From the NCBI GenBank assembly GCA_900318615.1, contig ONLK01000001.1, positions 47,470 to 111,469 on the forward strand: a stretch of DNA of 64,000 nucleotides, written 5' to 3'. Shown piece by piece: positions 43,762 through 51,330 of the stretch (positions within the stretch are counted from its first letter, which is position 1; every line of letters starts with the position of its first letter). The notes under the pieces were generated by a model. It was not told where the DNA came from, made no database searches, and worked only from the letters and a program-made list of their open reading frames with translations. Source of the stretch: an uncultured Eubacteriales bacterium (GTDB lineage: Bacteria; Bacillota; Clostridia; Lachnospirales; Lachnospiraceae). Both the position numbers and the translations under genes were made by a program.

Positions 43762-45942
43762 TTAGCCGTCTTCCGTTGTTCCTTCTGCCAGCTCCTGAAC
43801 GATCTGGTTCAGGTTTGTATCCCGTGTAAACAGGCTCAGCACACGATGATCCGTGTCTGTCAGATGATTGTACTCAAGTATATTATACTCATTAATGAGA
43901 TCCAGGTACTGTGAATCTTCATCGTAGGTGTAATAATTTCCGTCCTTGTCCACATACGCCCCGCCGGCTACCGCCTGCAGTGTATTCTGAAGTTCGTTCA
44001 GATAAATCTGGTATTCGGTCATCGGAAGACCTGCCGCTTTCAAAATATCCTGAGCCAGATAATTGACGGAGGTAAGATCTCTGTCTTCGATTGTAAGGCC
44101 GTAATTGTTCCAGATAAAATAGGGAACAAGGTAGCTCTTCTGAGCCTCCTCCGGATCCTCCGATTCCGGGTTATATCCGGTAATCCGGTCGATGACCTGA
44201 GTGACGTAATCGCTCGGCTGATGGTCGCCGAACATTACGATGATCGTCGGCTCATCCACGGTCTCAAAGTACTCCATCATTTTCTCCAGTGCCTGATCCG
44301 TGTAATTGGTAAGAGAAAGATACTCCTCCGCTGCCCGTACCTGCGTTGTCTGAGCCTGCCCGGTCAGGGTTATGGTAGGCTCAAATCCGTTGAACGTTTC
44401 GATCGTATACCCGGAGTGATTCTGCATTGTAACTTCAAAGATGAACTGTGGTTTACCACTGTCCTTATTGGTCTTAAACTGTTCGATAATCTTGTCAAAG
44501 GCTGATTCATCGCTGATGAAGTTGCGCAGGTACTTCGGATTGACAAAGTCATCCTGCGTGAGAAACTGCTGGAAACCGATCATCGGATAAACCTTGTCCC
44601 GATTCCACCCGCTTCCCCGGTACGGATGGATAGCCGTTGTGGAATAACCCAGCGATGCCAGGTACGCCGGCAGTGCCGGCACGTTATCGTGAATAAACTG
44701 CTGGAAAACAACCGACCCGGTGGGCAGGAACGCCATGGTGTCACCGGAAAGAAATTCCCACTCTGTGTTGGCGGTATTTCCTCCCTTCACGGAAACCATA
44801 AGTTTCCCTCCCGCATTTTCTTCCTGCATCTTGTGAAAGAACGGGATCGGATCCTCACTGACCTCAAAGCTGCCTCTCGCGCTCAGATCGGAAAACGCCT
44901 CATCCATAATGACGATGATGTTCGGCGCCTTTGAAATATCGAAATTAGCCGTGGCAGCCGTTTCCTCCCTGTATGTGTCCGAATTCTCGATTTTCGTCTG
45001 AACCTCTTTGACCTTATCCGCGGAATAACCATCCGGCTTCTGTACATCGATCAGATGCAGGTTTCCGACAAAAGCAGCCAGGAAACCGTTATTGCGGTAG
45101 CGGACCGTCGGTGTGAAAAGTGTCTGATCCATCCCCAGCCAGTCCTTGACGCTGGTCTTCTGGAGCTCTTTTCCGGCAAAAACAAGAAGACCGAGAGAAA
45201 GGCAGACCGCCGGGATCCGGATGATCATCTTTTTCGGTTTCCATGTAATCTTCTGACTCAGAATCAGCATGAATACAAAGGCAAAGGTAGCATGCATGAA
45301 TCGCCATGTTATTTCATACGAGTAATTGTCGGCAACCGAAAAAGCCGTTCCCAGGGAGAAGAAATCCCATGGTACAATCGGGGATCCCCGGAACTGCATG
45401 ATAAAATAATTGGCCATGCCGACAGCCATGAAAAACGCCGTGCTGATCATATAACCCAGCGAAAAACTGCCCGCAATAAACACAACCAGCAGATAAATCA
45501 AATAATAAAAGACGGCGTTGCAAAGAAGCATTTTCGGATAAATCGGCTTCTCGCCCCAGGGGTCAATCGTGTAATACTGGAGAAACAGAATAGCCAGAAA
45601 CGGTATGACGGTTACAGCAATAAAGCTGCGGACAAGGTTATAGATTTTCCACGGAAAGCGGATGTTCATTAAAAATCCGGCAGCCAGGCAGCAGACGATG
45701 GCTACAGGCAGATTGGCCTTTTCAGTGAACCAGAATGTGTACTTTTCTGTTTCGGTTCCATCATATTGATATGCCTTGTACGTTAGAAAAAGCAGAATCA
45801 GCGTCATAATCACGCCGATCACAATGTCATGCTTCTTATGCAGGAAGACGGAAGGTTTTTCCTCTTCCTCCATCAGGCTTACATTCGTTTTTGTTATCTT
45901 TTTTTTCATTGAAACTTCAGCCTCTTTTATTTCAGTTCTCAT
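43762..45942 (-). CDS. LTA synthase family membrane sulfatase
   Basis: Predicted phosphoglycerol (or related) transferase of the alkaline phosphatase/sulfatase superfamily, acting outside the membrane on lipoteichoic-acid-like polymers. The 726-residue protein has an N-terminal cytoplasmic tail, five to six membrane helices (about 35-270) and an extracellular catalytic domain starting near residue 340. This shows NIIVIMDEAFSDL, a likely nucleophile Thr in GGNTANTEWEF, and MFGDHQPS. The start lies in a TGATG overlap with the rhomboid-like gene; an ATG at 45909 preceded by AAGAGG is an alternative. Confidence 0.88.
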   Translation of the reverse strand: MRTEIKEAEVSMKKKITKTNVSLMEEEEKPSVFLHKKHDIVIGVIMTLILLFLTYKAYQYDGTETEKYTFWFTEKANLPVAIVCCLAAGFLMNIRFPWKIYNLVRSFIAVTVIPFLAILFLQYYTIDPWGEKPIYPKMLLCNAVFYYLIYLLVVFIAGSFSLGYMISTAFFMAVGMANYFIMQFRGSPIVPWDFFSLGTAFSVADNYSYEITWRFMHATFAFVFMLILSQKITWKPKKMIIRIPAVCLSLGLLVFAGKELQKTSVKDWLGMDQTLFTPTVRYRNNGFLAAFVGNLHLIDVQKPDGYSADKVKEVQTKIENSDTYREETAATANFDISKAPNIIVIMDEAFSDLSARGSFEVSEDPIPFFHKMQEENAGGKLMVSVKGGNTANTEWEFLSGDTMAFLPTGSVVFQQFIHDNVPALPAYLASLGYSTTAIHPYRGSGWNRDKVYPMIGFQQFLTQDDFVNPKYLRNFISDESAFDKIIEQFKTNKDSGKPQFIFEVTMQNHSGYTIETFNGFEPTITLTGQAQTTQVRAAEEYLSLTNYTDQALEKMMEYFETVDEPTIIVMFGDHQPSDYVTQVIDRITGYNPESEDPEEAQKSYLVPYFIWNNYGLTIEDRDLTSVNYLAQDILKAAGLPMTEYQIYLNELQNTLQAVAGGAYVDKDGNYYTYDEDSQYLDLINEYNILEYNHLTDTDHRVLSLFTRDTNLNQIVQELAEGTTEDG

Positions 45943-46943
45943 CACTGTGGATCGTAATCCGACGGTCCCTGGATGTGTTTATGATTAAACAGATGGTCCT
46001 GACAATACTCATGTTCCCCGTAGCATTTGGTACAATACCGAAATTCCAGGTTCGGATCATCCAGTTCCGTTCTTCCGCAGACGGTGCAGCGGTGAAGCGG
46101 TACCCTTTTCCCGCCCGATACGGCCTGCCCGGAGGAAGCATTCCCCTGTCCGCCGGTTCCCCAGCGCTCTTCCGCCCTTCTGCGGGCGGATCCACGCCGT
46201 GCTGTCCCGGATGTGGCTTTTCTGAAATCAGACCGGCGCTTAACCTCTTTGGGAGAATAATGCTTAAAATTCCTCGTCATAAAGAAGAAAATAATGAAAT
46301 TAAGCAGCGACAGTAAGATAGCCGCTCTGCCCGGCCAGGATGTCTGATAAAAATTAACTGCCAGAAGAATCGCATACAGGTAACCAAGATACCGGATCCT
46401 GATGGGAATAATAAAATACAGCAGCACCTGCATGTCCGGATAAGCAGCCGCAAATGCAAGAAAAATAGACATATTGATATAATAGGTGCTGAAGTATCTT
46501 CCTATTATATAACCGTTATTGTAATTGACCATCTGCACGACTGCGCCTGCATTGCTGACAATCGGCTCATATCCCTGCAGCGTCAGTATACCGTACAGCA
46601 CAAAGGCTCCAAGGATGGTAAATATCAGACCGGAAAAAATATAAACATTGTAGCGAAAGGCTCCCCACGTTTTTTCCAGGGATGTACCGATCGAAAAGTA
46701 AAAAAACAGCATGATGATCGTAAATATGGATAACCCTTCCGGGGGAATCAGCAGCCAGCTGACAAGCCGCCAGAACTGGTGCCGCCGGATGATAAAATAT
46801 GGTTCCAGCCAGAGCCAGGGGGCTGCCTGCGGAACGGCGTATTCAAGAATATAACCGGCAACGTACAGGCCGATCACAATGGCTGTCAGATTTCGTATGG
46901 CATATCTGCCGTATTTTCTTTCCATCTTATCCAGAAATCTCAT
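45942..46943 (-). CDS. Rhomboid-like membrane protein with C-terminal zinc ribbon
   Basis: A 333-residue protein with about six membrane helices resembling rhomboid proteases: the HQFWRLVSWLLIPPE segment matches the rhomboid WR motif and loop 1, and YPDMQVLLYFIIPIRIRYLG matches the region after helix 4. The catalytic GxSG serine and the helix-6 histidine are absent (the helix reads INMSIFLAF), so it is probably proteolytically inactive. The C-terminal tail (about 235-333) is basic, then carries HRCTVCG, YCTKC and a Cys/His run ending HLFNHKH, likely binding zinc. It is cotranscribed with the LTA-synthase-like gene. Confidence 0.75.
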   Translation of the reverse strand: MRFLDKMERKYGRYAIRNLTAIVIGLYVAGYILEYAVPQAAPWLWLEPYFIIRRHQFWRLVSWLLIPPEGLSIFTIIMLFFYFSIGTSLEKTWGAFRYNVYIFSGLIFTILGAFVLYGILTLQGYEPIVSNAGAVVQMVNYNNGYIIGRYFSTYYINMSIFLAFAAAYPDMQVLLYFIIPIRIRYLGYLYAILLAVNFYQTSWPGRAAILLSLLNFIIFFFMTRNFKHYSPKEVKRRSDFRKATSGTARRGSARRRAEERWGTGGQGNASSGQAVSGGKRVPLHRCTVCGRTELDDPNLEFRYCTKCYGEHEYCQDHLFNHKHIQGPSDYDPQ

Positions 46944-46990
46944 AGTTAAGCTCCACTTTCTGAGAAAACACCATGTAAAATCAACTTAAG

Positions 46991-47019
46991 ATTATAAAAT
47001 TTGTGAAAGTCTTTGTCAA
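46991..47019 (-). promoter_or_regulatory. Consensus promoter for the rhomboid-like/LTA synthase-like operon
   Basis: Minus-strand TTGACA (47019-47014), a 17-nt spacer and TATAAT (46996-46991), both perfect. It is about 48 nt upstream of the rhomboid-like ATG and after the aroC terminator. Confidence 0.88.
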
Positions 47020-47062
47020 TGTACTGCGCAAAAGCTTAAGGAAAGATTCAGCGCACCGTCAG

Positions 47063-47100
47063 ACAAAACCTGCCGCCCCTTTTCGGGCGGCAGGTTTTGT
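47063..47100 (-). terminator. Terminator of aroC
   Basis: A perfect 16-bp stem (47063-47078 with 47085-47100) with a six-nt loop. The T run lies inside the 3' arm. It begins 24 nt after the aroC stop. Confidence 0.85.
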
Positions 47101-47123
47101 CCTTGTGTAATAATGACGTGGCT

Positions 47124-48248
47124 TTATGCTTCGTTTTTATAAAATCTCATGATTTCATCCAGCCGGGAGGTCATATTGCGCAGCAGAAGATCCAGCACGG
47201 TCATGGCCGCCATGCTCTCCACAACGACTACGGCGCGGGGCACGATCACCGGGTCATGGCGTCCTTTGATCTGCACATTTCTTACAGACCCGTCCTGAAA
47301 CAAAGCCTGCTGCGTCTGTGCAATACTTGGTGTCGGCTTGAAATAGACGCGCAGAAGGATACTGCTCCCATCGCTGATCCCTCCCAGAATACCGCCGGCA
47401 TTGTTCGATTTTTTCCGGCCATCCGGAAGGTACATGTCATTATTAAGGCTGCCCCTTGACATGGATGCGTTCCGGCCGGCTCCGATGTCGACCGCCTTCA
47501 CGGCTCCGATCGAAAACATAGCCTTCCCCAGCTCGGCGTCCAGCTTGTCAAACACAGGTTCCCCTGCTCCGGACTTCATGCCGCTGATCAGGCATTCCAC
47601 GCTTCCGCCGCTGCTGTCATGGTTTTGAATACACTTCTCCAGATACGCCTGTGCTTTTTTTTCAGCCTCCGGATCCGGCATGAAAAGCTCACTTTCCATA
47701 ATCTTCCGGCGGAAAGCCGCCATGTTTTTCAATCCTTCCCCAATGTTATCCGGATTTGCGGCAGCCGTCCCGATGGATGCCGTCCAGGCTGTGACCGTGA
47801 TGCCCATCTCTTTTAGAACTGCCGCGGCAATCGCTCCTCCGCACACACGTCCGATGGTTTCACGGCCGGAGGAACGTCCGCCTCCACGATAGTCACGAAA
47901 ACCGTATTTCCGGTCAAAGGTCAGATCTGCATGACCGGGGCGGTAATACCGGGCAATTTCACTGTAGTCACGTGAATGCTGATCCGTATTTCTCACCATC
48001 ATGGAGATAGGCGTTCCCTCTGTTTTCCCCTCAAAAACACCGGAAAGAATCTCAACGCTGTCCGCTTCCCGGCGGGCGGTCGTATACCGGTTCTGTCCGG
48101 GTTTTCGCCGGTCAAGATATTCCTGGATTTTTTCCTCGCACAAATCCAGCCCGGCCGGGCATCCATCCACCACCGCGCCGATTGCCTTTCCATGGCTTTC
48201 GCCCCACGTTGTCACGCGGAACAGTGTGCCGAAAGTTGATCCTGCCAT
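47124..48248 (-). CDS. aroC: Chorismate synthase
   Basis: FMN-dependent final step of the shikimate pathway. The 374-residue protein shows RVTTWGESHGKAIGAVVDGCPAG, RRKPGQNRYTTARREADSVEILSG, YRPGHADLT and RGGGRSSGRETIGRV. It begins at the end of the lactonase-fold gene, whose stop is adjacent to its ATG, so the two are cotranslated. Confidence 0.97.
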   Translation of the reverse strand: MAGSTFGTLFRVTTWGESHGKAIGAVVDGCPAGLDLCEEKIQEYLDRRKPGQNRYTTARREADSVEILSGVFEGKTEGTPISMMVRNTDQHSRDYSEIARYYRPGHADLTFDRKYGFRDYRGGGRSSGRETIGRVCGGAIAAAVLKEMGITVTAWTASIGTAAANPDNIGEGLKNMAAFRRKIMESELFMPDPEAEKKAQAYLEKCIQNHDSSGGSVECLISGMKSGAGEPVFDKLDAELGKAMFSIGAVKAVDIGAGRNASMSRGSLNNDMYLPDGRKKSNNAGGILGGISDGSSILLRVYFKPTPSIAQTQQALFQDGSVRNVQIKGRHDPVIVPRAVVVVESMAAMTVLDLLLRNMTSRLDEIMRFYKNEA

Positions 48249-49328
48249 TTATTTTCCACTCCCCGGACTGTCCGGATCCTCCACCTCACTGATAAGAATA
48301 CAGTTCGGTGTATCCACATAGACCTGCTTAAACTTCATTACAATACACTTTTTTTCATAGTCAATCGTAAAGAAGCGCATATAATTGGACTCATGGCAAA
48401 GCACGACCAGCGTCTTTTCATCCGGCAGCACATCCAGATCCTTCGGGTAACCGCCGCTGATGGGCAGAATACAGATTTTTGTCAGAAGTCCTGTTTCCTG
48501 ATCCACGCTGAAAATCCCGACGGTATTTTCGCCGGCGCTGGAACAGTAAAGATATTTTCCGCTTTGGCTCATTTTGAGCGCACAGGCGGCGGTCGTCACG
48601 TCATCCTTGTCCATCTCCGTGCTCACTTCCTGAATCTCGTCGAACTGCGGATATTTTCCGGTTCCGTCATACTTATACACGGAAATGGTGTTGGTGAGTT
48701 CAAAGTTGATGTACGCGTATTTTCCGTTCCTGGAAAAGGTCATCAGGCGCGGACCGCTCTCCAGCCGGCATCTTAATATATCGACCAGCGCCAGTTTTCC
48801 GTATCGCGTATCAATCCGGTAGATCTTCACCTGGTCTATCCCATTGTCGACAGCGCACAGGAATTTATTATCCGGTGTCGGTATAACGCAGCTTACATGC
48901 GGGCGAAAATTTCGCTCCGCAACCGAGCCGATCCCCTTATGGAAGACACCGTCCATGATGGAGCCCAGGTGACCATCCCGGTGTGTATGAACTACCGTCA
49001 CCTTTCCATCGTGATAACCGCCGACGTACAGATATTTTCCCGCCTTATCCACGGAAAGATAACAGCCGCGCATGCCGTCAATTCCTACCTTGTTGATGGC
49101 TGTCAGATCACCGTTCTTCTCGATTTTCAATACCTCCACGCCCTCATCGGCGATGGAATACAGATACTTGCCGTTATAGCTTTTCGTAATATAGCTTGCA
49201 TTATTGACGGGAGCAACGTTTCGCTCCGTAAAATGACCGTCCACTGGATCAATATCGTAAACATGAATTCCACGGCTGGAGCCGTTCGTGTACGTGCCGA
49301 CATAAGCAACATATCTTTTATCTGCCAT
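48249..49328 (-). CDS. Lactonase-fold (seven-bladed propeller) protein, Pgl-like
   Basis: A 359-residue beta-propeller of the 6-phosphogluconolactonase (YbhE) family. The first blade reads YVGTYTNGSSRGIHVYDID; repeats of GKYLY (for example NGKYLYSIADEG) mark the blades. Function as a 6-phosphogluconolactonase is plausible but unproved because the family includes other lactonases. No pentose phosphate gene is adjacent; aroC follows directly. Confidence 0.8.
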   Translation of the reverse strand: MADKRYVAYVGTYTNGSSRGIHVYDIDPVDGHFTERNVAPVNNASYITKSYNGKYLYSIADEGVEVLKIEKNGDLTAINKVGIDGMRGCYLSVDKAGKYLYVGGYHDGKVTVVHTHRDGHLGSIMDGVFHKGIGSVAERNFRPHVSCVIPTPDNKFLCAVDNGIDQVKIYRIDTRYGKLALVDILRCRLESGPRLMTFSRNGKYAYINFELTNTISVYKYDGTGKYPQFDEIQEVSTEMDKDDVTTAACALKMSQSGKYLYCSSAGENTVGIFSVDQETGLLTKICILPISGGYPKDLDVLPDEKTLVVLCHESNYMRFFTIDYEKKCIVMKFKQVYVDTPNCILISEVEDPDSPGSGK

Positions 49329-49422
49329 ATCCGGACCCCCATTTGCTGACTGACTTTATCGGATGTCAGTTTTTGTTTTCTTCAACACGCTTATATTAGC
49401 ATACTCTTTCCTTTTTGTCTTT

Positions 49423-50361
49423 TCAAAATACAGCTGCCAGTGTTCTCATGTCCTCCGGCAGGGGCTGCTCAAAATCCATCGTATCTCCGGTCATCGGATG
49501 GTGAAAAGACAGGCGCCAGGAATGCAGTGCCTGCCTTCCAATGCCACGGGATCCCGCTTCCCCGCTCCGTTCCCGGGGATTATACAAGGTATCTCCCACA
49601 AGCGGATGGCCGATGCTGCTCATGTGCACCCGGATCTGGTGGGTCCGGCCTGTCTCCAGCTGTATTTTCACAAGCGCCGTCTTTGTTTCTTCCGACTGTG
49701 AAAGCACCCGGTAACGGGTGACGGCACTCTCGCCTTTTTCATAGTCCACGCACCGCTCGATGGCAGAGCCGTCCCTGCGTGCGATCGGCGCGTCTATGAT
49801 TCCCTGCATATTTCCAGGTTCGAAGCAGTTTTCAGTCACGGCCAGATAAGTTCTGCATATCTTCCTCATTTTCATGTCCCCGCAAAGGACAGCCGCCGCC
49901 AGTGCATTTCGTGCCACGATCAGAAGTCCCGTTGTATCCTTATCCAGACGGTCGATAATCCGGCATGTAAAGGCCTCCTCCGGCTGCCGGTAATGATACG
50001 CCAGAGCGTTCGCCAGCGTATTGTCCCGGTTTCCAGGCGACGGATGAACCGGCATGCCGGCTGCCTTGTCAACCACCAGAATGTCCTGGTCCTCATATAC
50101 CACATGCACCGGCAGTTTTGCCGGAACCGGCGGATGCGGTCCTTCTTCTTTTTCATGCAAAGTAACCATAAGTTCGTCTCCGGGAAATAGTTCCTCAGAC
50201 ACGTGAGACCATACCGCCCCGGCTGAGCCGGCATGCCGGACACAGATTCCGTTCTCCGTCCGTTTCAGCCTTGCCAGAATCCGGTGCGTATAGCCCTTTG
50301 TATGCAGATAATCCAGGATTGTGGTCCCGGATGTGATTTGATATTGAAAAACCCGTATCAT
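49423..50361 (-). CDS. RluA/RluD family pseudouridine synthase
   Basis: A 312-residue RNA pseudouridine synthase with an N-terminal S4-like domain (about 15-60) and the catalytic Asp in RIIDRLDKDTTGLLI. The GRTHQIRVHMSSIGHPLVGD motif is diagnostic. The exact site (23S or tRNA) cannot be told. No Shine-Dalgarno is visible before the ATG and an A/T-rich TATAAA lies only a few nt upstream, hinting at a leaderless transcript. Confidence 0.92.
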   Translation of the reverse strand: MIRVFQYQITSGTTILDYLHTKGYTHRILARLKRTENGICVRHAGSAGAVWSHVSEELFPGDELMVTLHEKEEGPHPPVPAKLPVHVVYEDQDILVVDKAAGMPVHPSPGNRDNTLANALAYHYRQPEEAFTCRIIDRLDKDTTGLLIVARNALAAAVLCGDMKMRKICRTYLAVTENCFEPGNMQGIIDAPIARRDGSAIERCVDYEKGESAVTRYRVLSQSEETKTALVKIQLETGRTHQIRVHMSSIGHPLVGDTLYNPRERSGEAGSRGIGRQALHSWRLSFHHPMTGDTMDFEQPLPEDMRTLAAVF

Positions 50362-50450
50362 CTTTTATAATTAAACTGTCACCCGGTTTCCCGGATCCTT
50401 CGTCTCAGGTACCGGGACCGTTCATTCGTTTCAGGAAAGGTATCCTTACG

Positions 50451-50684
50451 ATGTCAGATAATAAGTCAGAAAACTCCAGAAAAAAGAAAGAAGAATTCTT
50501 CACCCGGTACGGCAGAACAGAATGTACAATGGGTATCCTGTTCATCGTCATCGGCGCCGCCGTCATCCGCTATCTTCCGGTCGGCTCCCTGATCCTTTTC
50601 ATCGTCGGGGCGATCGACATGTACGCCGCCTGCAAGGATCACGCCGACCTGACCGCCCGGCGGGAGAAAAAGAAAAAGGGATGA
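50451..50684 (+). CDS. Small two-helix membrane protein
   Basis: I do not recognise this 77-residue protein. It has a basic, Ser/Lys-rich start (1-25), two hydrophobic segments (about 27-41 and 44-58) and a highly basic C-terminus. A good ribosome site AGGAAAGG precedes the ATG. It is a plus-strand gene between minus-strand neighbours and divergent from the pseudouridine synthase gene. It could be a membrane-anchored accessory protein. Confidence 0.65.
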   Translation: MSDNKSENSRKKKEEFFTRYGRTECTMGILFIVIGAAVIRYLPVGSLILFIVGAIDMYAACKDHADLTARREKKKKG

Positions 50685-50690
50685 TAAGAT

Positions 50691-51296
50691 TTACACTTTA
50701 TAACCCTTCAGATAATAATCCCGGATAAAGCGAAACAGCTCTTTTTCCCCTTTCTGATCAAGTATCCGCAGCATTCCCTCCAGCTCACGGGCAGTCTGCG
50801 GATGCATTAAATCCCGGGCGCGTCCCTTCTGATAATATTTCAGCGGTTCATGCTGCGTGTAATTGGTCTTCAGATATGTCCCGGAAGCAGCCATGCGGTC
50901 ACATACCATCTCCGCCACGTATTTTCGCGGCATCTCCACCGCCCTTACCGGAAATTTGCTCCGGTCCGGCTTCATCCGATAATCGTTCCAGTATTCATAA
51001 TGATGTTTATTTCTGCCCTTATGGTGCATCCAGGCATCCGAATACCCTTTTTCCTCACGCTCCCGGTTATTCGGGCTGCGCTTTCCCTCCTCATAGTACC
51101 GAAAACCATTGATTAGTTCCGTCGGTGTATACTTGGATAAATCATGCGTCAATCCCTGCCGGTAAAGTCCGACCGCGAAGCAATATTTTCGAACCAGCGC
51201 GCGATGCTCTCTCACGGTCCGAAGATGTCCGGCTATCTTATGAATAGTAATTTTTTCCCTGGTTTTTCTCTCTGATTTCATATTTCCTGTATACAT
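50691..51296 (-). CDS. DUF5662 family protein
   Basis: A 201-residue protein related to the HD-like DUF5662 family: HRALVRKYCFAVGLYRQGL, then LTHDLSKYTPTEL, and HHKGRNKHHYEYWNDY. The conserved His/Asp pairs suggest a metal-binding hydrolase, but no activity is known. The ATG at 51296 or the one at 51281 could be the start. It lies downstream of the GH13 homologue. Confidence 0.8.
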   Translation of the reverse strand: MYTGNMKSERKTREKITIHKIAGHLRTVREHRALVRKYCFAVGLYRQGLTHDLSKYTPTELINGFRYYEEGKRSPNNREREEKGYSDAWMHHKGRNKHHYEYWNDYRMKPDRSKFPVRAVEMPRKYVAEMVCDRMAASGTYLKTNYTQHEPLKYYQKGRARDLMHPQTARELEGMLRILDQKGEKELFRFIRDYYLKGYKV

Positions 51297-51330
51297 TACT
51301 CTTCTCAGGCGGCAGGAATGCTGTATGCTC

